Shown here: positions 1 through 5,816 of the stretch, one piece after another
Layout: each line of letters opens with the position of its first letter
Position numbering within the stretch: the first letter of the stretch is position 1
From: a virus
IMG/VR virus record: IMGVR_UViG_3300044960_000145
Coordinates: 1 to 34,057 of that record
Length of the DNA stretch: 34,057 nucleotides
Reading direction: 5' to 3' (one strand)
Program-made: the position numbers and the translations under genes
Notes under the pieces: model-generated
What the model was told of the DNA's origin: nothing
Seen by the model: only the letters and a program-made list of their open reading frames with translations
Databases searched by the model: none

Positions 1-118
1 CGCATCAGCCGCTCATCAGGTCCGAGCTCGACCCGTCACGTGGCGTGACCGCCGCCTGGGTGGGGACACTCGTCTCCCGCCTGTTCCGGGAGGCGGGCGT
101 GAAACGTCGGCCGTGGGA
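1..118. repeat. Terminal direct repeat (contig circularity)
   Basis: Bases 1-118 are identical to bases 33940-34057. The repeat lies inside the integrase gene and keeps its reading frame, so joining the ends restores one uninterrupted integrase. The simplest reading is a circular molecule assembled with a 118-base overlap, which gives a unique length of 33,939 bp. True terminally redundant virion ends are less likely because the repeat falls in the middle of a gene and away from the terminase and packaging region. Confidence 0.95.
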
Positions 119-350
119 CGGCAAGTCTGCACATGCGCTCCGCCATACGACGGCGTCGGACCTGCTCGACGCGGGCGCTGACCTGCGGGACGTGCAGGAA
201 TGGCTCGGCCACGCGAACCTGTCGACGACAGCGGACGTGTACGCGCGTCGCCTGCGGGCGGTGCGGCAGCTCCGGGAGGCGGACCGGCGGCCGTCGTACA
301 TCGACCTCACACGCGCAGAGACGGCCCCCGCCGGAGCGGAGGCCGTCTGA
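3..350 (+). CDS. int: Tyrosine integrase, C-terminal part (continues from 33303)
   Basis: This is the 3' part of the phage integrase, whose 5' part is at 33303-34057. Across the circular junction the protein is 328 residues, the normal size for a phage tyrosine recombinase. This portion holds most of the catalytic domain: the HxxR box [11 protein letters not shown] (His257, Arg260), [10 protein letters not shown] (His283) and nucleophile Tyr293. The enzyme cuts and joins attP and attB through a 3'-phosphotyrosine intermediate to insert or, with an excisionase, remove the prophage. The stop at 348-350 is followed directly by a strong stem-loop and then by the probable attP. Confidence 0.96.
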   Translation, partial: HQPLIRSELDPSRGVTAAWVGTLVSRLFREAGVKRRPWDGKSAHALRHTTASDLLDAGADLRDVQEWLGHANLSTTADVYARRLRAVRQLREADRRPSYIDLTRAETAPAGAEAV

Positions 351-354
351 CAAG

Positions 355-404
355 CCCCGCCATTCCCGGTCGCTTGCCGCCAGCAGACGACCGGGAAGGC
401 GGGG
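355..404 (+). terminator. Stem-loop after integrase
   Basis: Positions 355-371 and 389-404 form a 16-bp stem with one bulged A at 362 and a 17-nt loop, starting 4 nt after the integrase stop. There is no U-tract, which is common for actinobacterial terminators. It probably ends the repressor-integrase transcript. It could also be structural DNA of the attachment region. Confidence 0.7.
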
Positions 405-624
405 AGCATTCGTGGCGAGAGTGTAGCAATTGCTAGGGCCGTCTAAGCGGTCGGTCGACGGCTTATGCGATTGTTCTCGAACCCCAACGGACCGCCGAAG
501 AACATGCTCATAAGCGTGGAGGTGGCCGGAGTCGAACCGGCGTCCGCCGCCCTCCCGCATGCGGGCTTGCGGCGTCGAACCCACCAGGCACCCCCGCGAC
601 CGACTCACCGTACCCCAGGAATCT
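405..624. other. attP region, putative core near 515-545
   Basis: This non-coding stretch between int and the first rightward promoter is where attP is expected for this family. It holds a 10-bp palindrome AGCAATTGCT (425-434) and the dyad GCCGTC/GACGGC (440-463), both candidate arm-type or accessory sites. At 517-545 the minus strand carries the 3' end of a tRNA/tmRNA-type molecule, the T-arm plus the 3' acceptor strand. Such 3' ends are the classic crossover targets of tyrosine integrases. By inference, integration would rebuild the 3' end of the host ssrA gene. The exact core needs the host attB. Confidence 0.65.
517..595 (-). ncRNA. tmRNA-type tRNA-like domain, 79 nt, without an mRNA-like domain
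   Basis: On the minus strand GGGGGTG (595-589) pairs over 7 bp with CACCTCC (524-518), followed by discriminator A517. The T-arm is GCCGG-TTCGACT-CCGGC. The 5' part reads CCTGG then GTTCGAC, and the 3' part begins GGACG before the T-stem. Both ends match the tRNA-like domain of bacterial tmRNA better than a tRNA: there is no T8, no real D-stem and no 7-nt anticodon loop. A GCCGC/GCGGC stem (573-569 with 550-546) enclosing the palindrome CCCGCATGCGGG replaces the tmRNA body. CCA is not encoded. This may be an attP remnant of ssrA that kept both ends, or a functional mini-RNA. Confidence 0.6.
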
Positions 625-641
625 GTCAAGAAATGCTTGAC
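625..641. promoter_or_regulatory. Operator-like dyad over a rightward -35 box
   Basis: GTCAAG-AAATG-CTTGAC is a perfect 6-bp inverted repeat with a 5-nt spacer. Its right arm overlaps the TTGACT -35 box at 637-642, so a bound regulator would block polymerase. The phage repressor (32967-33287) and the small HTH protein (1063-1239) are both candidate ligands. Confidence 0.5.
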
Positions 642-665
642 TCAATGGTGCTGGTGGCCGATACT
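637..665 (+). promoter_or_regulatory. SigA-type promoter for the 716-1239 genes
   Basis: A -35 box TTGACT (637-642) is separated by exactly 17 bp from a -10 box GATACT (660-665). Transcription would start near 672, about 45 nt before the ATG at 716. Five of six bases match the consensus in the -35 box. Confidence 0.7.
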
Positions 666-715
666 GTCCCTGTCAGACCACGACGGCTGTGGCAGCAGCC
701 CAGGAGGACACCACA

Positions 716-985
716 ATGACCACCACCGACGAACTCACCCGCTGGGACATCATCCGCTTCGACGCCCCCGAGACCGGCCGGTCGCTCGGCTACGACGACC
801 CCGCCGACGTCGGCCGGTACCACGTGCAGGCAGACGGCGAGTGGGCCTCGTCGCACGACACGCTCGCCGCAGCGGTCGAGTGGCTGGCCGGCCGTGCCGG
901 TGTCGCCGTCCGCAGCCACCGCAGCCACGGCTACGGCAGCGAGGAGCGTTGGGTCGTCGAGCCCGCCGACGTGCCGGAGGACTGA
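716..985 (+). CDS. Small acidic protein of unknown function
   Basis: The 89-residue product is not one I recognise. It is acidic, has no membrane segment and no obvious metal motif, and contains a His/Arg-rich stretch (RSHRSHGYG) near residue 67. The ATG at 716 is chosen because AGGAGG lies 7 nt upstream (702-707). The gene has its own strong promoter with an operator-like dyad and lies between the attachment region and a small HTH gene. It may therefore be expressed in the lysogen or belong to the lysogeny switch; that is inference from position only. Confidence 0.75.
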   Translation: MTTTDELTRWDIIRFDAPETGRSLGYDDPADVGRYHVQADGEWASSHDTLAAAVEWLAGRAGVAVRSHRSHGYGSEERWVVEPADVPED

Positions 986-1004
986 ACCCCCCGATGGTGG
1001 GTGC

Positions 1005-1038
1005 GGCCCCTGGGAGCCTGGCAGGGCAACCAGGGGCC
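1005..1038 (+). terminator. Intercistronic stem-loop
   Basis: GGCCCCTGG (1005-1013) pairs perfectly with CCAGGGGCC (1030-1038) across a 16-nt loop, between two rightward genes. It lies 20 nt after the first stop and 24 nt before the next ATG, so it may attenuate the downstream gene or protect the upstream mRNA. Confidence 0.55.
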
Positions 1039-1062
1039 TACCCGCGTCCACAAGGACCACCG

Positions 1063-1239
1063 ATGAACACGGGCACACCCAGCCTACGCGACCTCTACCA
1101 GGCCATCAGCACAGCACGCGCCGCGTTCATCGCCGCGCTCGTCGAGGCCCGCCAGCATCGGACGCTCGACGACATCGCACGAGAGCTCGGCATGACCCGC
1201 CAGGCCGTACACGACTGGCTCCGCCGGTCGCGGGAATGA
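1063..1239 (+). CDS. Small helix-turn-helix protein
   Basis: The 58-residue protein has a C-terminal helix-turn-helix: RTLDDIARELGMTRQAVHDW (residues 33-52) fits the pattern of sigma-70 region 4, resolvase and Hin-type HTH domains. The N-terminal half is a predicted helix rich in Ala. The ATG at 1063 is preceded by AAGGA about 7 nt upstream. It is the last gene of the short rightward operon and is followed by a strong terminator. It may be a second regulator of lysogeny or of the dyad-covered promoter upstream. The target is unknown. Confidence 0.75.
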   Translation: MNTGTPSLRDLYQAISTARAAFIAALVEARQHRTLDDIARELGMTRQAVHDWLRRSRE

Positions 1240-1244
1240 AAAGA

Positions 1245-1276
1245 GGCCCCCCACCCCGAGTGAGGGGTGGAGGGCC
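1245..1276. terminator. Bidirectional terminator between converging operons
   Basis: A 13-bp stem, GGCCCCCCACCCC with GGGGTGGAGGGCC, has one mismatch and a 6-nt loop. It sits between the rightward HTH gene (stop 1239) and the end of the leftward late operon (stop 1296). It is flanked by AAAAGA on the left, so the leftward transcript would carry T residues after the hairpin. Confidence 0.85.
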
Positions 1277-1295
1277 GTACCTTCAGGCTGCCGTG

Positions 1296-1682
1296 TCAGT
1301 GGCTCGCGAGCGCGTCGAGGCAGCGGCGCAACTGGTCAGCGACGACGCGGCGGCGGTCCTCACACTCCCACCAGCCCGCCTCATCCTCGGCACGCACAGC
1401 GTCCGCAAGGACAAGCAGCAAACGGCCAAACTCGCCCCGCATCTGCAACAGATCGTGCAAGAACATGGCGAGGTCGCGGGCCCCGAACCCGTAGTCGGAC
1501 GGCGAGTAGCCAGCCTCGACCTGCTCCCAACCGTCGCAGATGGCGTCGGCGATGAGTGCCCACAACGGGAGGCGGGATCGGCCGACGGTGATGGACCCGC
1601 TCACGCGGTTGTCGTGGATGCACAGGCCGGGGTAGAGGTCGTGCGATTCTTCGGCGGGTTCGCGCCACACGCCGCGTTGCAT
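1296..1682 (-). CDS. Hypothetical protein, last gene of the late operon
   Basis: The product is 128 residues when started at ATG 1682. It is Asp/Glu/Arg-rich and mostly predicted alpha-helical, with several Trp residues. I see no catalytic motif, signal peptide or membrane segment. It lies 17 nt after the SGNH-hydrolase stop and ends at the bidirectional terminator, so it is transcribed with the tail genes. I do not recognise the family. Confidence 0.7.
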   Translation of the reverse strand: MQRGVWREPAEESHDLYPGLCIHDNRVSGSITVGRSRLPLWALIADAICDGWEQVEAGYSPSDYGFGARDLAMFLHDLLQMRGEFGRLLLVLADAVRAEDEAGWWECEDRRRVVADQLRRCLDALASH

Positions 1683-1699
1683 GGTCGAGATTCTAAAGG

Positions 1700-2740
1700 T
1701 TAGGCGGCGCGGAACCTTCCCCATTGGCCGCCCCGCGCGAGTATCGGGTTCGCGAGACGTTGCGCCATGTACCGGGTACCGGCCGCCGACGGATGCAGCG
1801 AGTCGAACATGTACCCGGCCGCATTCGCCGCCGCATAGTTGCCCCACAGGTCGTAGAAGTCGACGATGTAGAGGCCGTTCGACGCGGCGAGGTCGTGTGC
1901 CATCGTCCGCATCTCGGCCTGATGCGTCGTGTTGCGGCCGTCCTGCTCGCCGGAGCAGAACAGCATCGTCTCGCCGCCGTAACCGTCGACAGCGTCAATG
2001 ATGGCCTGCATGTTCGCCTCGACCGACGACGACGGCCAGAACGCGATGTCGTTCGAGAACGGACACTCGAGTATCACGTAGGCGGGTTGGACGGCCTGCA
2101 ACCACGCGTCCCAGTCTCCCGACGTGGTACGCACGACCGAGAACGAGAACTCCGACGACGCGCCGAGCGCATGCACGACCGTCCCCGACCCGCCGCTGTC
2201 GTGCGGTTCGAGCCCGACGAGGTAGGTCCGCACGGCGGTGCCGGCCGCGTTCGCACACCGCACCGCGACGGTGCTTGTGACCGCACTGGTGATCGTGATG
2301 CGGTCGTAGCTGTTGTCTTGCCCCCACGTGTTGGAGACGTTCGTCCAGGCGCCACCGTCGATCCGGTAGGCGAAGTTCGCCGACGACGCGCCGTCAACGA
2401 CATGCAGCGTGAACGACGTGACGGTGACATGCGACGGTTTCGTCCACGTCGCGACCTTGCCCGAGCCGGCACCGGTGAACGTCCCGCAGCCGGTCGTCGT
2501 ACCGAGCAACGGTCCTCGGTCCCACGCGTCCGATGTGGTCGCACGCGTCCACGCGTTGCCGCCAGTCGTCAACGACCATTCGTCGCGCCACAAGCCGAAG
2601 AACCCGTAGCCCTTGACGCCGACAGGCGAGATGTCCAACAGTCGGCACAGTTCGAGCGGCAGGCTGTGCTCGCCGTAGAGGCTGTCGACGTCGTCGACGA
2701 CGCTGTCACCGAGGACAGCGATAGAGGCTGGCGCGGCCAC
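1700..2740 (-). CDS. SGNH/GDSL-family hydrolase, tail-associated esterase
   Basis: The 346-residue protein has the SGNH signatures: block I VLGDSV (Gly11-Asp12-Ser13, Ser13 the nucleophile), an Asn in FSND as the block III candidate, and block V DSLHP (Asp313, His316) as the rest of the catalytic triad. A beta-rich insert of about 130 residues lies between blocks I and III and could bind carbohydrate. Such enzymes in phage tail modules remove acyl groups from host glycans or teichoic acids. It starts 1 nt after the stop of the fibre-like gene, so the two are translationally coupled and probably act together in host-surface recognition. Confidence 0.9.
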   Translation of the reverse strand: MAAPASIAVLGDSVVDDVDSLYGEHSLPLELCRLLDISPVGVKGYGFFGLWRDEWSLTTGGNAWTRATTSDAWDRGPLLGTTTGCGTFTGAGSGKVATWTKPSHVTVTSFTLHVVDGASSANFAYRIDGGAWTNVSNTWGQDNSYDRITITSAVTSTVAVRCANAAGTAVRTYLVGLEPHDSGGSGTVVHALGASSEFSFSVVRTTSGDWDAWLQAVQPAYVILECPFSNDIAFWPSSSVEANMQAIIDAVDGYGGETMLFCSGEQDGRNTTHQAEMRTMAHDLAASNGLYIVDFYDLWGNYAAANAAGYMFDSLHPSAAGTRYMAQRLANPILARGGQWGRFRAA

Positions 2741-2741
2741 G

Positions 2742-4400
2742 TCACGACGCCCATTTCCGCACGATCACCAGGTTCGGGTCGAGCGACAGTTGCGTGTCTG
2801 CGACCGAGAGCTGCCCGCGGACGTCGAACGTGATCGCCTGCGTCGTGTCGATCGTCGCTGACGCGACCGACGAGATCTGCGACGCGGTCGTGTCGAGCCC
2901 GAGCCCGAGTGGCTGCGAGCAGTCGAGCGTCGCGAACGACGATGCGCTGCCGGACGCGCCGATCGACGCGATCCTGATGTACCCCATGTACCGCCAGGTG
3001 CGCAGGAACGCGTTGGTCGCGACGTTGCCGGACACGGTCGGCGCTACCTCGACGCCGTCCATCTCGCAGAACACTTCGTAGGTGCGGTTCGCGCCGGTGT
3101 TGTTCGTGATCGTCCCGGACGCCAGGATCTCGATCACGTCGCCTGCACGGAGCGAGTTCGCCGGGATGTCGAACGTCGCGGAGATGATCGACGCCTCCGC
3201 CGCACTGTTCGTGATCGTTGCGCCGCCACCGTCAGCAGCGAGCAAGACCGGCAGGCCAGCCTTCGCGAAACTGTTGCCGTCCCACGAGTAGCCGCGGCCG
3301 ACATCGGTAGCGGCGAACGCACCCGCGTCGACAGTGTTGCCGCGGATACCGATAACTGACAGCGACACCGTGTCGGCACCCTCATCGACCGTCGCATCAA
3401 TGTCGGTCGAATCGACAAGCGCCTTCGGCGTGTTCGACGTCCACTTGCTCGTCCCGTCCGACACGAACTCGCGCCACTCGTACGGCGACGTCAACGTCAC
3501 CGACGTCCCACCATTCAACGTATCGGACCCGGCACGCTGCACCGTGATGCTGTTAGCGGCGGTCACCGTCCCGGACTCGTCCGCGACCGTCACCCTCCAA
3601 CCAGCAGGCACACCATTCGCGGCAGGTAACGTCACCGTACGTGCAGCCGACAGCGTCCCTGTCTGCGCCACATACCGGTCGGTCGCGAGCACCGTATAGT
3701 CGGCGTTCGCGAACGTCGTCCGGTCCGCACGCAACTCCGCCAACACCGTCTCGACGTCGGTACCGGCGAACACGCCTGCCGTGTCGGCGACCGAGATAGC
3801 CGACGCATCATGCGCATCGACCGTGTCGGCCAGATGTGCGTCGAGCTCGGACTGTGTCGCGACATCAGTCCATGCCGTGTTCCCCGCACCGTCCGACACC
3901 GGCGCAGTACCCGACGACGCAACCCCTGTAGCGATACGCGCCTGAGCCAACGTCCCGGACGTGATATCCGACGCCGCATGACCATGCGAACTCGCAGCCT
4001 TCTCGCTGTCGAGTTCCGCAAGCGCGGCCTGCACGTCGGTCGCGGCGATATTGCCAGTCGGGGAGACCGAAATCGCCGACGCTGCATGAGCCGCCGACAC
4101 GTCATTCACATGCGCGTCCAACTCGGCCTGTGTCGCCATATCCGCAGCGAACGACGGATTCGGCAACGACCCGGCGAGCACACCACCCAGATTGTTGATC
4201 TTGTAGTCGATGCTCGACGTGTCCGCCGACCCGTCGACACCGACCTTCGCCGCGACCGCACGCACCTCTCCCGTCAGCCGGCCGTGCTCGGTCGCATGGT
4301 TAAAGCCAGACCCGCCAGCACCGGCGAGGTCGTCGTCGGCATCATTCAAATCATCGGCGGTCGGGTTCGCGTCAGGAAGCGACGTCGGGAAGTTCGCCAT
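2742..4400 (-). CDS. Tail fibre-like minor tail protein with internal repeats
   Basis: The protein is 552 residues, rich in Ala, Thr, Ser and Asp and nearly free of Cys, as is typical of fibrous phage proteins. Residues about 90-240 contain a diverged repeat: TQ[AS]ELDAH, then AAHAASAIS or DAHDASAIS, then a TDV..[AV]LAEL box. It is a common pattern in siphovirus tail fibres. The C-terminal half is predicted beta structure. The start overlaps the preceding stop in a TGATG arrangement. It probably makes host contact together with the downstream SGNH esterase. Naming it receptor-binding protein is inference. Confidence 0.8.
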   Translation of the reverse strand: MANFPTSLPDANPTADDLNDADDDLAGAGGSGFNHATEHGRLTGEVRAVAAKVGVDGSADTSSIDYKINNLGGVLAGSLPNPSFAADMATQAELDAHVNDVSAAHAASAISVSPTGNIAATDVQAALAELDSEKAASSHGHAASDITSGTLAQARIATGVASSGTAPVSDGAGNTAWTDVATQSELDAHLADTVDAHDASAISVADTAGVFAGTDVETVLAELRADRTTFANADYTVLATDRYVAQTGTLSAARTVTLPAANGVPAGWRVTVADESGTVTAANSITVQRAGSDTLNGGTSVTLTSPYEWREFVSDGTSKWTSNTPKALVDSTDIDATVDEGADTVSLSVIGIRGNTVDAGAFAATDVGRGYSWDGNSFAKAGLPVLLAADGGGATITNSAAEASIISATFDIPANSLRAGDVIEILASGTITNNTGANRTYEVFCEMDGVEVAPTVSGNVATNAFLRTWRYMGYIRIASIGASGSASSFATLDCSQPLGLGLDTTASQISSVASATIDTTQAITFDVRGQLSVADTQLSLDPNLVIVRKWAS

Positions 4401-4744
4401 CAGATCACTTCCTTCGCCACAATCCGGAACTCCATATAGCGGTCCTTGCTGTCCGACGTGCGCCGCGCACGCAACTGTGCGAGATAGACCGTCCCGGCCG
4501 TCAGCAAGTTCAGCTCACCGGCCGTCGACCACGAGATCGTCAAGTTCGGTGATGTCGCCGCACCAGTGAACCCGGTCGTCTTCACGAACGTCGTCGCGGC
4601 CGTGTTCGAGATCGGCGCGACCGTCAGCTGGTAGGTGTGTGCGGCCGACAGGTCAACGAGCGTTGTGGGTGTCGCATACCAGTCGAACGTCGTGTCGGGG
4701 AGTTCCTGCCCGACCCACACTTCCAATGTTGGCATCTGTGCCAC
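4400..4744 (-). CDS. Small tail-region protein, predicted beta-sandwich
   Basis: The 114-residue protein has alternating hydrophobic and Thr/Ser residues, suggesting an immunoglobulin-like beta-sandwich similar to N-terminal domains of baseplate or fibre-upper proteins. The GTG at 4744 is chosen because GAGGG lies 6 nt upstream; an ATG three codons later is the alternative. Its stop overlaps the ATG of the fibre-like gene by one base. It could be a fibre adaptor. No specific family is recognised. Confidence 0.7.
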   Translation of the reverse strand: MAQMPTLEVWVGQELPDTTFDWYATPTTLVDLSAAHTYQLTVAPISNTAATTFVKTTGFTGAATSPNLTISWSTAGELNLLTAGTVYLAQLRARRTSDSKDRYMEFRIVAKEVI

Positions 4745-4745
4745 G

Positions 4746-4907
4746 TCAGACCCTCAACAGTCGCAGCGTGAGCCGCGTCAGCGGCGAATGGACGGTCAGC
4801 CTCGTCGGAGTCGGGTCGGGTGTTTCCTCGACCGGTTCGAGCGACACACCAAGCCACGTATAGCCGGTGTCGGCCCACGTAACTGACGCATCGGACCATG
4901 CAGCCAT
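4746..4907 (-). CDS. Small hypothetical protein (53 aa)
   Basis: The ATG at 4907 has GGAG about 10 nt upstream. The product is 53 residues: an aromatic N-terminal half followed by a Pro/Thr-rich stretch (EETPDPTPTRL) and a basic, leucine-rich end. It fills an otherwise empty gap and keeps the tight gene spacing of its neighbours. No function can be assigned. Confidence 0.6.
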   Translation of the reverse strand: MAAWSDASVTWADTGYTWLGVSLEPVEETPDPTPTRLTVHSPLTRLTLRLLRV

Positions 4908-4914
4908 CCGACTA

Positions 4915-5148
4915 CTACTCCCACGGCCAGACGAACGGACCCCACCGGCCGAACTCTTGCGGCGGCACCCCACCGAAACAGGTCTCCACAGACGACGACT
5001 CCGCCATCTGCGCCACCGACGGCGTAACACCGCGCTTCAACGGACCGGCCACCATCCGACATCCACCGACGAAACAGCGCAGCTCGCACGCCTCGATGTC
5101 GTGGACGGGACAGTGATGCATCGTCGCAGCGAGAACGCTGTCAGCCAC
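4915..5148 (-). CDS. Small Cys/His-rich protein
   Basis: Starting at GTG 5148, which overlaps the holin stop by 8 nt, gives 77 residues. An ATG at 5121 would give 68. The N-terminal region has HHCPVHD, EACELRC and FVGGC, four cysteines and nearby histidines that could bind one zinc ion. A fifth Cys lies near the C-terminus. It belongs to the run of very small genes in the lysis region. Role unknown. Confidence 0.6.
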   Translation of the reverse strand: MADSVLAATMHHCPVHDIEACELRCFVGGCRMVAGPLKRGVTPSVAQMAESSSVETCFGGVPPQEFGRWGPFVWPWE

Positions 5149-5317
5149 GGAAGTTGAGCGCCGCCCACTTCGCGACCGCCAACACGCCCGCGACCGCAGC
5201 CGCCTTCCACGCAGTCGACGACCCCACATCGAAACCATCGACCGCAACCACCGCGGCGAACGCCTGCACGAACGTCGCGGCCGCACGCTCAACAAGGTCC
5301 TTCACCTTCGCCGACAT
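5141..5317 (-). CDS. Holin, r1t type
   Basis: This 58-residue protein starts LVERAAATFVQAFAAVVAV, followed by a short polar turn (DGFDVGSS) and a second hydrophobic helix WKAAAVAGVLAVAKWAAL. The basic amphipathic start, two membrane segments separated by a Gly/Asp turn, and the small size match the r1t holin family of Gram-positive phages. AGGGAGAG lies 5 nt before the ATG. Holins pierce the cytoplasmic membrane at a set time so that endolysin reaches the cell wall. It is 2.3 kb downstream of the amidase rather than adjacent, but on the same transcript. Confidence 0.85.
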   Translation of the reverse strand: MSAKVKDLVERAAATFVQAFAAVVAVDGFDVGSSTAWKAAAVAGVLAVAKWAALNFRG

Positions 5318-5329
5318 CTATCTCTCCCT

Positions 5330-5512
5330 CTAGTCGTCAGGGTTCTCTTGGCGGGGCAACACGTCACCCCGCCACTTCTGGTGCAGCCGTGCGAGCACAT
5401 CCGCCCGGAACTGCACGTCAGCCGTCACGAACCGTGCAGTCCGGCGCGCCAACAGCTCCGCGTACAGCCGCTCCGCCTCGCGCTCTACCGCCCGCGCGCG
5501 ACCTGTCGACAC
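5330..5512 (-). CDS. Small helical protein (60 aa)
   Basis: A GTG at 5512 with GGGAG 6 nt upstream gives a 60-residue, Arg/Glu-rich, predicted helical protein that ends 12 nt before the holin start. Its 5' end overlaps the preceding small zinc-motif gene by 28 nt in another frame. A longer start (GTG 5566) lacks a ribosome-binding site. The composition suggests a short coiled coil or nucleic-acid-binding helix. No family is recognised. Confidence 0.6.
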   Translation of the reverse strand: MSTGRARAVEREAERLYAELLARRTARFVTADVQFRADVLARLHQKWRGDVLPRQENPDD

Positions 5513-5640
5513 GTCTGACTCCCACACTCCGGACACCGCCACCCGCCCAAAATCTGTGTCTCCCACAGCCGGACGATGCGCGCATGACAGCTCACAGGAA
5601 GGTCCGGCAGTAGACGCCGGACCAGCTCGTCAACCGTCAC
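5485..5640 (-). CDS. Small CxxC protein (51 aa)
   Basis: The GTG at 5640 overlaps the stop of the previous gene by 3 nt (GTGA), the junction type used throughout this phage. The 51-residue product has a Cys near residue 18 and a CPECGSQTC motif near residues 40-48, a likely zinc knuckle. It sits among other tiny proteins between the metallophosphoesterase and the holin. Function unknown. Confidence 0.6.
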   Translation of the reverse strand: MTVDELVRRLLPDLPVSCHARIVRLWETQILGGWRCPECGSQTCRQVARGR

Positions 5641-5816
5641 TCGTCGTCCGTATCGAGCGCGTCGGCCGCGTCCGCCTCGAGCGCCACCAGCGCAACACGC
5701 AACAGGCCGATCGCTTCGTAGATGGAGCAGCCGGACCAGTCGACCTGTGGTTCCCCGTCATCGGCCCACACGACCGCTACCGTCCGCACATCGATCTCGG
5801 GGAGGTCGTCGCTCAT
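5637..5816 (-). CDS. Small acidic protein (59 aa)
   Basis: The ATG at 5816 overlaps the metallophosphoesterase stop by 3 nt (ATGA), and the stop overlaps the next GTG. The 59-residue product is strongly acidic at both ends (MSDDLPEID; ending ALDTDDE) with a central amphipathic helix. The chain of overlaps is the main evidence that it is translated. Function unknown. Confidence 0.6.
   Translation of the reverse strand: MSDDLPEIDVRTVAVVWADDGEPQVDWSGCSIYEAIGLLRVALVALEADAADALDTDDE

Noticed and set aside
1-118. Genuine short terminal repeats of the virion DNA
   Set aside because: The repeat is in the middle of the integrase gene and far from terminase. An assembly overlap of a circular molecule explains it more simply.
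517-595. Canonical tRNA
   Set aside because: Acceptor and T-arms fit, but there is no 7-nt anticodon loop with T33, no T8 and the D-arm pairs only weakly. The sequence fits a tmRNA-type tRNA-like domain better.
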